A DNA stretch of 38,199 bases from Dissophora ornata (Eukaryota; Mortierellomycota; Mortierellomycetes; Mortierellales; Mortierellaceae): contig MU616830.1 in the NCBI GenBank assembly GCA_025201705.1, positions 1 to 38,199 of the forward strand. The letters run 5' to 3'. Below are positions 8,699-22,100 of the stretch, in pieces. The notes beneath the pieces were generated by a model that saw nothing but the letters and a program-made list of their open reading frames with translations, was not told the origin of the DNA and ran no database searches. The translations under genes and the position numbers were made by a program. Within the stretch, counting starts at the first letter, position 1; each line of letters starts with the position of its first letter.

Positions 8699-11600
8699 TC
8701 AATCCTCCGTCTTAGTCTCCTTCACTTCCAGCTTAGCACGCTTCTCTGCCAATCGAGCACTTCTCCTCAGTGGCTGCACAGATTCATCGTCGTCATCTTG
8801 TTCAGCTCGACGCTTTCGACTCCTTCTTCCCTGACCTTGACCCTGATTCTGACTCGGACCTCCTTCGTCCTGATTCTGACCCTGGTCCTGGTTAACATTA
8901 AAGCTGCCGACCTGTGCCTGTGCCTCTGCCTCTGCCTCTGTCTGCTGTGACTCTTCCTCGTTGGCATCTTGCGTTTCCACGGCATCTTCCATCATGTCAT
9001 CGTGATCATCGTCCGTGTCGCTACCACTGTGGAAGTCATGATCCTCGTTATCAAACTCGATTTCATCTGCTGGGCCTAGAACATGGCGCCTATAGAGTCC
9101 GTCGCCGACATATACCGCGTTTAGGCTCGGAAACCGCAGTAGGAATTGAACTGCAAGTTCGCGTGCAAATTCTCCCGCCTCTATCATCATTTCCAGTTCA
9201 GGAGATCCCAAAGGTACCACCGAAGGAAGTAGTGGAGTTTCATCACCTTCATTCATAGCATCGTCAGCATCCTCGTCGGCTTCCTGTCTGATAAGATCAT
9301 CCTTGGCGACTCGATCCCTAGGGATACCAATGCAGTACCGATTCAAATAGTTCTGGAATTCGGCATGATTCATCCATCCGTCTTCCGGTGCCGCGGCGTC
9401 TTGATCACTATTGAGCGCTGCAATCGTTAAAGCCATAGCTGCAGCTGCCGCGTGAGCCGAAGAATTCCTGGCCGCCAAAACTGCTGCTCTGACACTGGCT
9501 ACACCGTTAGCCGCCAAGTTAGCCAATGTAATGTTGGCATCATGCGCAGCGAAGGAGTGGGGCGAGAAGTGAGATATGGTTACAGCATTAAGGATTGTCC
9601 ACAGATGGACATGGTTCAGGATAAGGGCGCTCAAGGCCTCCAGATCACGGGCATCAAATGCTGCAGCGTAGGCAGCATTAATTGCTTCATTTTCCTCAAT
9701 TGACACAATAAAAGCTGAAATAGCTGCTTCAGCTGCCTCGATACCAGCATCGATAGGGGCGACCCTGGGCGCAACGGGCCAGACACCATGGGGCTCCGAA
9801 TACCGATCACTTGTTCTCCTATATATGCGGGATCGCTCGAATCCTAGTTGGCCCATTACCCAGGGTATATCGTTTGGATTTAGAAACTGGAGCTCAATCC
9901 AGAGTTCTTCAAGTGATTCCGTGCATGACCAAACCCCTAGCTCCTCGTCTCCGAAATGATCGAGCCTGAGCATCACATTTGGGAGTTTGCAGTGACGGAG
10001 ACGCCGACAATTGCGTAAGAAGTTCTCGAGAGTGTTAGGGTTAAATTCTGGCGGCCCCTGTTGCGGCGACTGGGGCGGCGGTGGTGGTGGCGATGGCAGC
10101 GACTGGGGTGGAGAAACTGTTGGCGTTGGTTGTTGTTGTGCAGCTTGTACGTGGCCTAGTCCGTTTATGACTCCGTTTACCAGTTCTTGTTCGTCTTCCT
10201 GCCCGATTTGTACTGGCGGCGTATCCGGGGGTGTGACAGGTCCACCGTTCAACAATGGCATAGCTAACAACTGAATATCTTCATTGCCGTTGCCGTTGCC
10301 ATTGCCACCGACATTGTCATCGTCTTCCTCGTCTTCCTCGATATCATCGTCCTCATCATCTGGCCAATGCAACTCGTCATCCGACCACTCCAACTGCAAG
10401 TCGTTGTCATCATTGTTTATACCAAAGTCTTCATCGCCCTCATCACCAGCTTTGCCGGCAGGTTCACCTGTGCTTTTAAGATTCCAATCCATATTATCTG
10501 GATCAAGATCGAGCGACTCGAGTGTTGACTGATGCAGTCTTAGCGCCTTGATCAAATGGTCCCCAAAGTGTTGATGTCCTTCGTTTTCTTTCATTCGAAA
10601 GGCCTTCAGTCCCCTACCGGGCCCCATTTCGTATCTCGCAGGATTCAGCTCCATATCTTCTTGCTCGTCGTCTACATGGAATTGGATATCTTCAGGCTGC
10701 TGTTCCGGTCGGAAGACGCGGACCATCAACGCAGCCTTCTCTTCTGTTGAGAAGGCTTTTGAACTTATGGTCAGCATGTTAAGATCTGGGCAGTATGTGC
10801 GGATATCAAAACCGATCCAGGGAACCATGTGATCATTGTCAGGACCCTTAGAGATTGACCAATGTGCGAGTTGAGGAAAGTGGAGGAACAAAGAGGATTC
10901 GAGTTCAACGATTGCCATGTGTTGATCGCCATCCAACTGGTCAGGACCGGTCGGGAGAGTCGCAGGCGCTCCGATCTGCAAAATGTCCCTGAACTCACGG
11001 TGTCTCTCCTTGGCGAAGAGCGTGGTCATCGAAGCACGCAAGTATCGCACACCATGATGTTGAAACGCAGCGGCATCACTCCAATAGTCATCGTGGTTGC
11101 GCTTGTTTGAAATCTTGCACTCTGTTAGCTCGAGTGCCGTCAAATACTTGCAGTTCTCGAGAAGGGTTGACAGGTTTTTGCGAGAAATCCTCCAATGATG
11201 CAAATTCAACACCACCAGTCGCGAGGGTCCAAGCGTTGACAGATCTCCCAGCCTTGGAAAGGGTTCAGCCCCACCACAGAGATGACTTCCTAGATACCAG
11301 CATCCTGCCCTGTACGGTCCTCGCCATTCCAGCTCTTCTAATGAGAGCCAGTTCCTCTGAATGATGTCCCCAGCAAAGTTTAAACACTGAGCAGCTGTTA
11401 TTTCGGCCTCTGGTGTTTGGTCCATATCTTCCAGTCCATGGCCAGCAGATGCATTGTTATTATCAATCTCATCCACCCAATTACCCCCCAATCCTGGCTG
11501 ATCCGAAAAATGCCTCAAAACTTTTGCTGCAGCTGCCAAGGAGGCCCTCAATTCCTGTTCTTGATCCATTTGCAAGGACGAGAAATGCTCCTCTCTCCAA

Positions 11601-12316
11601 CCGACCGATCTGCACTGGATCGAGAGCGATTGCAACTCTGACACGCTTGGAATGTTAAACATCTGCAGTCCAAGAGCAGTCTTGATCCTCCTCAGGTTTC
11701 GGATAAGAGGGCCGTTGGAGCTAATTGAACGGGCAACCGTATGCAGGTTGAGATAGTGCCTCAATGTTGTCTCGTTTCTTTCGATTGTGGCCCTCATATC
11801 GTCCAGTTCTCCATCGAGGACGTCCAACACATATACGACGTCATCTCGGTAGCGCCGGTTCGCTACCTCGTATAGACCTTCTTGGAACCCTTCATAAGGA
11901 TTCACATTGGGATCAAATACGTCCAAGTTGAAACGGCGTCTCAGTTCACTGATGGTCGCCAAGGTGTCCTGCATATTCTGTGGGGCATGGCTATCGTAGA
12001 TACTCCGCTCTAGATCCTCAAGCTGGTGGAGCAGAGGCATGTTCGGTTGCTGTTGAAGTTGTACATCAATTGCGTCTTGCACCGTATTCAAAAGACGCTG
12101 GCACCGTCGATTATACGTGTAGAGAAGTCGAGCGCAACTGTTTGAACCATCATCGACCATATCTACGTGCTGGGCAGGGAGGTGAGGGTTGTAGTCGAGG
12201 GAAACGCATTCTTCCAATTCACTAAAGTCGCTCCAGTTTATAGAATTGAATTCTCCAGCTCGAAAAATTTCGAACAAATGCGGCGGTAATTCTGGGCCAT
12301 TGAAAGCGTTTGCCAT
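8699..12316 (-). CDS. Large LRR-like protein with acidic and Ala-rich insertions
   Basis: An intronless frame of 1205 residues, with the start set at ATG 12316 (MANAFNGPELPPH); the in-frame sequence before it is a hydrophobic non-conserved-looking leader. Irregular leucine-rich segments are visible: SRLVVLNLHHWRISRKNLST, LTALELTECKIS, LESLDLDPDNMDW and LEELWIELQFL. They resemble the F-box/LRR-type solenoids common in early-diverging fungi, but a clear N-terminal F-box is not seen. Between solenoid parts lie a long Asp/Glu-rich stretch with a GN repeat, then a Pro/Gln-rich stretch. Later comes an Ala-rich helical block of ~150 residues. The C-terminus is acidic, then Gln/Gly-rich, then strongly basic (RRSRKRRAEQ and LRRSARLAEKRAKLE), typical of nuclear localisation. 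Partners are unknown; a substrate-recognition or scaffold role is inference. Confidence 0.75.
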   Translation of the reverse strand: MANAFNGPELPPHLFEIFRAGEFNSINWSDFSELEECVSLDYNPHLPAQHVDMVDDGSNSCARLLYTYNRRCQRLLNTVQDAIDVQLQQQPNMPLLHQLEDLERSIYDSHAPQNMQDTLATISELRRRFNLDVFDPNVNPYEGFQEGLYEVANRRYRDDVVYVLDVLDGELDDMRATIERNETTLRHYLNLHTVARSISSNGPLIRNLRRIKTALGLQMFNIPSVSELQSLSIQCRSVGWREEHFSSLQMDQEQELRASLAAAAKVLRHFSDQPGLGGNWVDEIDNNNASAGHGLEDMDQTPEAEITAAQCLNFAGDIIQRNWLSLEELEWRGPYRAGCWYLGSHLCGGAEPFPRLGDLSTLGPSRLVVLNLHHWRISRKNLSTLLENCKYLTALELTECKISNKRNHDDYWSDAAAFQHHGVRYLRASMTTLFAKERHREFRDILQIGAPATLPTGPDQLDGDQHMAIVELESSLFLHFPQLAHWSISKGPDNDHMVPWIGFDIRTYCPDLNMLTISSKAFSTEEKAALMVRVFRPEQQPEDIQFHVDDEQEDMELNPARYEMGPGRGLKAFRMKENEGHQHFGDHLIKALRLHQSTLESLDLDPDNMDWNLKSTGEPAGKAGDEGDEDFGINNDDNDLQLEWSDDELHWPDDEDDDIEEDEEDDDNVGGNGNGNGNEDIQLLAMPLLNGGPVTPPDTPPVQIGQEDEQELVNGVINGLGHVQAAQQQPTPTVSPPQSLPSPPPPPPQSPQQGPPEFNPNTLENFLRNCRRLRHCKLPNVMLRLDHFGDEELGVWSCTESLEELWIELQFLNPNDIPWVMGQLGFERSRIYRRTSDRYSEPHGVWPVAPRVAPIDAGIEAAEAAISAFIVSIEENEAINAAYAAAFDARDLEALSALILNHVHLWTILNAVTISHFSPHSFAAHDANITLANLAANGVASVRAAVLAARNSSAHAAAAAMALTIAALNSDQDAAAPEDGWMNHAEFQNYLNRYCIGIPRDRVAKDDLIRQEADEDADDAMNEGDETPLLPSVVPLGSPELEMMIEAGEFARELAVQFLLRFPSLNAVYVGDGLYRRHVLGPADEIEFDNEDHDFHSGSDTDDDHDDMMEDAVETQDANEEESQQTEAEAEAQAQVGSFNVNQDQGQNQDEGGPSQNQGQGQGRRSRKRRAEQDDDDESVQPLRRSARLAEKRAKLEVKETKTED

Positions 12317-13139
12317 AGCTGCAGCGGGGCGTGGATAAATAACAAAGAATACTACTACTACTAGCAATAGAGGGGTTCAAGAAAGACTGAGTGCTTGAAG
12401 GTACGAAGAAAGGTTTGCGAGTTAGAAGGCGGAGTAACGTTGAAGATTAGGCGCAATTGCTCGATGTGATATTTTTGTAGGTTATTTTCTTGTTTTTTTT
12501 AAAGTGAGGAACTGTCGAGTGGACGACGCGTCTTAAAAAGAAAAAAAACAGGGTGTGTTCAGGGCGCGTCTCGACTTTAAAAAACTACGAGAGTTAAATC
12601 ATAAAGAGAGGATACTTGATAGGAATTACTAAGGTGCCGTACTAGTCCTTTTTTTTTTTTTTTGTTTGCTTTCGGATTCTTTGAGGATGATGAACGTATT
12701 CAAAGACGGGCCCTACACGAGGAGCGTTTAACTTTTTATAAAAGACTTGGGGAGCACTTGACTACAGAGATATCGTTTAAAGCAATCACGTCAATGCAGC
12801 TCAGAACGGGAAGTGAGTATTTGCAGGTGAATTGAGGTTCTAAGAACTCGGATATAAGGAAACAGCAATATCGGCTATATGTGGATGTCACTAATAGAGA
12901 AAGAGGTGGATGAAAACGTAGGCGACAAGTCCTCGGGACACGAGTTCGAGCTCCCTAGATTCATAGTGAGTATCTTTCATGCAAGTTGAAGTGGGGTAAC
13001 AACATATGAGATCGAAGATAAGGCACACAGATCGTACATCCTGTGGTGCTCGAGATTTACATCTCGTAATCACTCTGACAAAATTTTATTTTCTTTCAAC
13101 ACCACAGAGACCCGCTCGCTCGCTAGGATTTCACCACTT
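12317..13139. other. Intergenic, promoter of the LRR-like gene and 3' flank of the histidine kinase gene
   Basis: Several T and A runs (for example ~12490-12500, ~12540-12550 and ~12650-12665) and no coding signal. A 6-bp-stem hairpin CGAGAT-TTAC-ATCTCG sits at 13051-13066, in the 3' flank of the kinase gene. It was checked as a possible tRNA arm and rejected. Confidence 0.5.
13085..13090 (-). terminator. AATAAA polyadenylation signal of the histidine kinase gene
   Basis: Minus-strand AATAAA about 50 bases after the stop codon at 13140, in an A/T-rich context. Confidence 0.6.
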
Positions 13140-16100
13140 TTAACCACAGCAGTACCGCTGGATCAAGAGTGCAAGTCCTTGTGTGAGTAGCGGTTTGGTC
13201 ATGTACTCGTTCATTCCAGCCTTGATGCATTTCTATATCAACCAACAAGAGAGAGAGAGAGTACAATGCTTAGATGCAACATACAAAAAACCGAAAATCG
13301 TTAACTGTCCAAAGTGTAGCTCAGAAAAATTTACCTCTTTGGTGGCGAGCTGGATATCTGCGCTCAGTCCAACGATTGGGATTCGGACATGCTTCTCTGC
13401 GTCTGGACCTTTCCCTACGTTTCTCTTTTCAAGCTCTTCGGCAAACTCAGCCTCAAGGGCTCGGAGTTTTTTTGTGGCCGCCAAACCATCCATGATAGGC
13501 ATGTGCTAAGAAATCCAAAAAAAAAAAATAATAGTGGTTGCAACGGTGAGATAAATATCGCAAAGTGGCACAAGTTCATCGACAAAGACGGTAGCAATTA
13601 ACCACAGGTCATACACACATAATTTTCAAAAAAGTGGTTATGACTTACATGATCAAAAATCGCAATGGTGTAATATCCCCGCTCAGCTTCTAGCCACCGG
13701 TCCACAGCCTCCTGGCCATTGTTCGCGATCACCACGTTCATCCCGAGCTTTGAAAGTTGTCTATACGTAGCCACAGTATGACAAATAATAGAATAGATGG
13801 TAAGAAATTGAATTGTGAACCTCACAAACCACGGAAGCAATACGCGTCATGTCTTCTTTGTGAAGACAAAGAAAATCACTTACTTTTCAAGGATCTTCTG
13901 CGATACAAAGTCGTCCTCAGCGACCAGGACATTGATACCGTTGCACCTCTTTCGTTCCTCATGTGTCAGTAGAAGAGTCAACGCATCATTGTTCCTGGCT
14001 CGTCTCGGCAAGTTACTGTTCGTGGCCCTGCCGGCTCTCGACTTTGATGACGAAGATGAGGATGACGAAGGTTCGTCAATCTTGGTGGCCTTGTGGACCA
14101 GTCGACCTCTTCCCGATCCGTCACTACTACTATCGTCTCGATGGTCTTCCTTCGCAGCATCTAAAATCTTTGAATGTCTCCGTTTCAGAATGCTGCGACG
14201 AGGAGAGATAGATTTCGCAGGGGACACTGATCGAGACGAAGTGGCCGAGTCTGCATACGACGATAATGGAGACCTTTCCTGGCCCTGCGAAACCTGATCG
14301 TCGTTTTCGCCGTCAATCCCGCCGTCACTGTCGGCCCAGCCACTCTCCTCGGAAATCTCCACCAGCTGTCCTGTTTCAAATGTGCCCTCGCCTCTCGAGA
14401 TCTGCTCGCTATGAATCAGAGCGTTATACATGATTTGTAGCAGCTTCAGTCGACGCACGGGCTTTATCATCCTGCAAATCTGGAACGGCGAGTTTGTGGC
14501 AGGCGCGGACGGTACTGGAGTATTTCCAACTCCTATTCCTGGGGCCATCGAAGCATCGATGAAATCGATTGAATCCTGTCTTTTTCGCTTCTTGATGGTT
14601 GCAGACTGAGTCGACTCTTTCTTTCTCTTGAATAACTTGGATGGTACCCATTTCAGCGGTCTTGCAGGCTCTGACTGCTTAAGTCCGGAGTGCTCCTTGA
14701 TCTTGGAGAGGTATGTCTCACTGCGAACTTGACCCAGGGCCTTTTCTGCAAAGTCCACTTCGGAGGTCTGTCGGGTCCGCCCTCGTCCTCCGATGTCGAC
14801 CTGCCCGGAGTCAGGCTCGTCCGGCTCTTCATCCACCGGCTTCTTAGCAGGTGGTAAGATCCACCTTAAGGTTTCGGTCGTAGGTGCCAACAGCAGGATA
14901 AACGCCACCACAGGCGAGGGATATATACAGTCAAGTTCAGCGGAATCCAGGACGTGATCGACTAGGATAAAATCAAAAGGAAGGATGCCTTCGAGTGCGG
15001 GACGAGACGCTGGTCCAATATGACCATCGACCCCAATGATACCTTCCACCTGATCTGCCTCAACTTCTACCACATTTGCTCCACGACCCTTTCCTGAACA
15101 ACAGCCAGGCGGACCGCCGAGGATCCCGATTGCGCCGCATTGCACTGCTGAGGCCACATCGTCAAATTCCATACAGTTAGATTCCCTCGTGGTCCACTTG
15201 AGTTGTTCTCGAAGCAGCTTGTTCGGCGACAAGATAAGCACCCTCTTACTTTCGAGGGCTACCCGTCTAGCCGTCATAACCTTCTGACACTCTAGGATCC
15301 TCGCACTCTCTGCCATATTCTGCTCTCGATCATAATCAGTCATAGCCCTGACTTTGGCTGAAAATGTAAACGTTGATCCTTTGCCTTTTTCTGACTCGAC
15401 AACGATTTTACCATGCATATGCGTAATCAGCTGCGCACAGATCGAAAGTCCTAGCCCAGTACCTCCATACTTGCGAGTCGTTCCGTTATCCGTCTGTTGG
15501 AACGAGACAAACAGCATCTTTTGCTCATCAGGGGTCATACCGATTCCCTGATCTGTTACAGAGCAGTGCAAAATGACTTCATCCCCAAGATGCGACTCGT
15601 CCATCTCACTCTCATTCCAAGATTGGTCGAGATTGTTCTGTTTAAAGAGCTCGAGCTTGCACTTGCCTGTTAGGATACCCAATACAGACTGCAAAGGCTT
15701 CTTGGGTTTGACCGTGTTGCGTTTGCGAAGTTCATGCCAGTACTTGATGACAACGTTGCCGGAGGTCGAAAACTTGATGGCGTTACCGATAAGGTTCATA
15801 AGAATCTGCTTCATCCGATCTGGATCACCAATCAGCTGAACAGGGAGCGTATCGTCTACCAGAATAATGAGTTCGAGACCCTTTCTGGACGCTAGAGGGA
15901 CTAGCAGGTCGCATACATCTAGATATCCAAGAAAACAAAATTTAGATTCAAGATAGCGAAATAACATAGACAGCTGTCAATGGTGAATACGGCGATGAAA
16001 GCAAGCGCGTGCTACTTACCTCCAAGGATTTCTTCAAAGCAGAGTGGGATATACTCCAGAGTGACTTTGTCAGCCTCCAATTTACTGAAGTTCAATAGAT

Positions 16101-19100
16101 CATCTACGATGCGGATCAGCATTTCGCACGACGCTTTGGCCATATCCACAAATTCAAATTGCTCATGAGATAGTCCACTCGAGTCTCTGAGTAGCGAGAG
16201 CATTCCCAAGATGCCAGAGAATGGGCTATCAAAGAGAATCGAGAGAGAGAGAGAGAGAGAGAAATTCCTGGGATGGTAAATATGTGAGAATATTGACCAT
16301 GGGAGATAGAGGGCAAAGAAGTCGACTTACGTGCGAAGTTCGTGACTCATATTGGCAAGAAAGTTGGACTTCAGCTGTACTGCCCTTCGTTGATCATCGA
16401 TGTCGGTCGTGACAGTTAGCCATTGAAGAATCTTGTTTGCCTCTCTGGAGGCCATGATCGGTAACATGCGGACAATACCCCAGCGATAGGTGTCATCCTT
16501 CAAACGATACCGACATTCCCTAATTTGGCGGTAAGAAGCGTTTATATTAAAAACTAAAAAAACCATGCAGCATTCAAATGAACTTTCTCATTATCATCCA
16601 ACATACCACTGACAGGGCACTCCGGCCTGAACGCGCTCCTTCCAGGCAACTCCATTCGCAATCATCTCGTCGGGGTGGGCCAATACACTACAGCTAGAGT
16701 TCATGATCTCATCTACCGTGAATCCGGTCATATCTTTCCAGGAGGAATTGATGTACTGACAATCTTCGGCTGTCGCATCCCAGAGTGCGATTCCACAAGG
16801 CATGTTTTCGAGCAGTCCATTCAACTTGGTCTCAGACTGCAGGACGGACTGATACAGCAGTGCGTTCGTGATGGAGATGCCCAGCTGCTGCACCAACAGA
16901 TTCATGACCAACAACCTCTTGTTCGCAAAAGCTCGTTCAGGGAAATCTTCCATATACAGGACACCGACAAGTGTGGCCTTGTGAAGGATGGGTGCGCAGA
17001 GAACAGTCTTCAGATCCGGTCGTTGTTTCAAATATGCGTCTGCACAGAAACGAGGGTCGTCCTTGGCATTTGTAAGCAGACACGATGTAGATGTGTGGAT
17101 CACGTAGTTGATAACGCCATGGAATAACGATCCGCACTTCCCGACCTCCATCGGTGGATTCACAGACTCACAACGACCCAGGTTGCCAAGGGAAGCTGCC
17201 AAGACGAGTTCTTGATCTTTGGAAATGATTACACAGCACTGGTTGGCGCCTACAGACTGGTTCAATACGCCTAAGGACTTGACAAGCAGCAAGTCCAGAT
17301 CAATCTCGCTGGCAATCACTTGCATAGCCTCGATCACGGACGAAAAATCGAGAATGTCCAGTTCCGCATTGTCGATCTCTGGTGACTGGGGAGAGTTGAG
17401 CCAGGTGTTCTGAAGCGAGTATATCGGTGCAGAGAGGGTTGAGGGGCTGGTTGAAGTCGCGGATGGGCATCCATTTTGAAACGAGGACGCTAAATTAGAC
17501 TCGGCCATTGCCGCAGCTGAAGCTGACACTGTATCCATTCCAAACGTGGACGGACTGCACATGACCTTGGGGCTGCCAGCCATCCATGGAGACGTGCCAC
17601 TTACAGCTCCCGCTCCAGTGGAAGGCGTGGCGTTAGAAGACAGTGGATAGTTTGCTGTGTACCCGTGATTGTCATTGGGCTTGTAAAACAAACTGCGTTT
17701 CAGAGTTGTAGGTTCGACTTCTGGTGGTGATGGAAACAGATCCGGATAGGTGCGGTTGTACCATTGCACCTTGCCTTTGGCTCCCCAGTTCTGATAGACC
17801 TTGGAGGCATTTGCCATTAGGCACCTTGCGGTGGTGACCAAACCGTGACGCAAATGGCATTTGGCTGCCAGTTCGTACGAGAAGCACTTGTGCAACGGAA
17901 AATCGCCATCCACTGAGTACTTGATCGCCTTTTCGAAGAGTAAAAATGCCTTCTTCATATCAGCACTTCCACCTGCTGTTGATACTCCTGAATTTCCTGC
18001 GGAATCATCTGGAGTCAATCCTTGGTCGACAATCTCAGCCTCGAGGAGGTAATACATAGCTGCATGGTTTGTTGGATACTTGTGGGCCATAACCTCCATC
18101 CGTCGTAGGATCTTAAAGAGTCTGCGCTTATGTTTGCCCCTTAGTTCAGGATCAATCTCGGTTCTCAGAAGGTTCACCAAGGCCAGCCCAACGACTGTGA
18201 AGACAGAATGCGCAATCCATGACCCTTCAAAGTTCATGATTGACTTGGGGTCATCATGCCACGTATCCGTCACTTCCTGAATGAACGCGTAATGTCCAAA
18301 AATAAAGGCTGCGACCACCTTAAGCATCTGATATGTGCTATTGTTGTGCACCATCACCACAGATCGTTTATCCCTCTTGCTGTGACTCTTGTTTTCGGAA
18401 AAGTCCACATCCTCGAAAATCGTCTCGGGGTCGGAGGCGAGAGTCCGACCTTTGAGGCACTTGATCATCTGAAGGATCCCCTGCATGACTTCGACTCCAT
18501 GTGATTTCGGACCAAACTCGATATGTCTGGCTAAAAGTTCGATTGTGGTGCCCATCAAGTCATTCAAGTGGACTCTCCCGACGAGAACCTTCATCACAGA
18601 GACATGGATCATTCCAGCAGTATGGAAGAGACGGTCGCATGTCAGGTCCACAGCGGTCAGAGTCTCCTCCAATGCCGGGATTGAGTTCGCAACGTGATCG
18701 CCCCATTGTTGGACAGCCAGATAAAATAGGAACTTGACGTGGTGGTTGCCATTGGATACAGCACACGCCAATCTGTCAGTCATCGATAAGAGATTTGAGA
18801 GCGGATCGAATTATTAGTGAAAAGAACTTGGTCACATCCTCATTCAACGATCCGAAGCAATATAGTAAAGATATTAGCCATTGCCACACGTACCTCCCAA
18901 GTTCGTAAACATAGTCAAGACACCCATACCACGTTGAATAAGTGAGAGCAAAGGAGACCAGGGCGCGGCCGGTATCTTTGGTGATTCCATGCTCACAAGT
19001 GAGTTTCATAGACTGAACGAGTACACTAGCCATGAACGGGACATTGCAGTAGTAAAGACTCGCACTAAATCAAACAGCATACAGGTGTTAACGATGGTAC

Positions 19101-22100
19101 CATGCATGAGTATTGAAAGAAAGGTCAGCTATGCATCTGGATATTTTACCTTGCAATGTTGAGAACCTCCATCATCATTGCTATTTTGGGATCACTGCAC
19201 ACCATGGGCGGATTTGCCTCGAGTTGCGGCATGTGTCTCAGTAGCAACGCGTGCGTTTCGTCAAAAATCGTGCGCATATCCTGCTCCGATGGATTAAACA
19301 CTGTATCCTTGGGGATTCCGAGCTCATGCAAGCACTGGATAGTGATTGCTGTCGCCTGGTCTGGCAAAGAATATGCCCACACAAACATCTCAATCTGGTG
19401 CTCGTACACACGAGCCCGGTCAATGGGATCCGACACCCTGGAAAGAACGATTTCGCAGATCTTCATCGCCTGGTCAAAGTTTTCACTCCAGCGCTCCGCC
19501 TCAATGCACTGGAGATGCAGCTTGAGAGACTCATGATACAAGGGCTGCTGCTTAGACAACAGGTCCTGCACACTATCGTTCAAAGTTGAAAGAGAGGCCG
19601 AGCCAGCTCCTATGTCCTCCATGCCGTTATCGTTAACCGGCTCCAGCGCATCTGGACGTTGGTCCCAGCAGTTTTCAGGAAGCATCGACATTGCCGCATT
19701 CCAGTACGGAAGAGCCATATCCTGCGCACCACTCCTCTGAGACTTTTCGCCCGCGAGCGACAAAATCTTGCGCAGCTCGCGGGCGTCCAATTCCGCGGAC
19801 CGAGAGGCATCCTCATCCATCCATTGGCTATTGGCTTGCGGCGTCTCTGCTGTCGAGGCTGATGAGTCGGGAATTTTCGCTCCTGCAGCGAGTTTCTTTT
19901 TGATCAGGTTCAGACATTGGAGAACATGACTCGCTATCCGGAACTCCTGCCCTGGCATGCTGAACAAGATCTTGATCATTTCGAAATGAAGCCTCTCCAT
20001 CTCCTCCTTGCTCTCCAGCAAGTTTACAGCAACCCGGCGCATAACTCCATGATGGAACCTTAGATGATCGAGAACCGATGTATACACCAAAATACCTTCC
20101 CTGATAGCAGTCTGTATTCCTGCCATGGCACTGAATCCTTTGTTGGCATTCGGATCAAGTTCCTTCTCTGGTGGCAAGTCGGCCTTGGGGTGTTCCCCGC
20201 CAGTCCACGAATATGCTGCCGAAACCAAGAGTTGCAGGTCCTGTATCGTAAAAGAGAGCCCGCATATTGATGCGCAGACGAGTGCGTTCTTGGTGTTGCA
20301 GTCGAGTTCTTGGAACCGGCTAGTGAGGAATGCATACTCCTCTCCAGTCAACTTTCTAACACTTTCCGCAAGTGTCTCCTCACAGGATTCCCAGGTCCAC
20401 TCTCGCGCTGAGCAATTGAAGTAAATGGTTTGATTGCGGTGGAGCTCTAGGACGAGTTGTCGGATAGTTAGCCAAGACTTTTGGCGCAGCACCTTCGCCA
20501 GTGATACCACATCGGTCTTTTCACGGTGCAATAAAGCCCCAAGGAAGTCTTGAATAATATCCAGAGTAGGGTTTTGCAGTCGAATAAAACGCACACCTCC
20601 ACCTCCCCGAACCACTAGTGGAAGTCCTGTCCCCCGTAGAGCGGAGCTCTTCGACATCGGCTTGTGCGAGCTGCTTCCTTTAGTCGACAGGTCACCCATA
20701 AGCTGGTCGTGATGTACTGTTCCAAGTGCTCCAAATCCTGTGGGGTGCTGGCCTCCAACGATATTTCCGCCACCCAAAATATGCTTTACTTTCAGTAAGC
20801 AGTCCGGGGTGTCTCGATGGGTGATGATAAAAACTATAGGTAGACGCTTGTTCGCGTTGACAAGTGTCGCCAGCAAATCAATCGAATTCTCGTCAGCAAA
20901 TTGAAGGTCGTCGATCAGCCAGGTCATAAAGAAGTGGGTTGAGATAACGCGGATCAACTTCATGATAAGCGCGTGGAACCGAGCCACTGAGTGAGATAGC
21001 GGTATATCCTTGCCCTCCAGCATTTCGTATCCACCAAAGAAATACTTGAGCTCCGGGACAAGGTCGCAAATGATGCCGATACCAGAATTTGGCTCAAAAG
21101 CTGTGCGGATTGCGACGACTAGAGAAGCTAGGGCATCTGTGTGCTTGGCCAGTAATTGCTGCAGGACACTTTGAATGCAAGATAGAATTGCAGAATAAGG
21201 CGCGCGTCCGTCGGCCTCGAAGACACCTCCTGCAAATAAACCCGAGCTCCTTGCAACAGCAGCCATTCCTCGAATAAGGACAGTTCTAGCGATACAAAGG
21301 ACAATATGTCAGCACGGCGACATGAAAATACGGAAAAATAAAAAAATACTGCTGCTCTGATAAGACTCATACAGAGCATTCCGTATTTAACGTACTTGCC
21401 AACTCCCGAGGGTCCACTGACGAACACAACACGTATAATAGGGTCTGTTGCTTCTGGCCCTCGATGGACCGATTTTAGTCCGTCAAAGGGCTTGGGTGTT
21501 CTGAGAAGAGTTTTTGACGACAGCGGAATTTTGGTTGAGGCCTGACTTTTGAGTGAAACGATATCGTCCTCGAAAACGTAATGATCTGCGTCTTTGGCCG
21601 CCGCCATCCTTGAAGCTGCGGCGTCATCTTCGTCGTCATCATCACCATCCAGTACATCGCCATTCAGTGATTGCTGGTACGCGCCTGCAGCCTGAGCAAT
21701 AGCCGCAGATATCATTTGCTGTTCATTGAGCCGCCCAAAGATCGTATTCGGCAAGACAAATTGGTATGAAATGTCGTGCCTACCTAATTCGAATGAGTCG
21801 ATCTAGTCATGGATGATTTAAGAACGTAGCGTGGTAAATCCAATGTACACAGGTTTCATTGGCATGGCACATATCAGCCAAAACATACCCTTCCAGTCCT
21901 GTGCAGTTCATTTAAGCACCTCAGGATATCCTGCTTAAATCCGAAAGCGTTTTGGTATCTCTGACTTGGTTGCTATTGAAATGAGACATCGATGAATACA
22001 ACCTTCACCATTCTTAATAACATTGGCTATATTTACTGGTGCGAGGCTCTTTTTACCTTCTGGGTCATTTTGTGCAAAATGGCGTCAATCACGGGAGGCA

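Noticed and set aside
13051..13066. Hairpin CGAGAT-TTAC-ATCTCG that could be a tRNA anticodon arm
   Set aside because: No D-arm pattern upstream and no GTTCRA T-arm downstream on either strand; it is simply a short palindrome.
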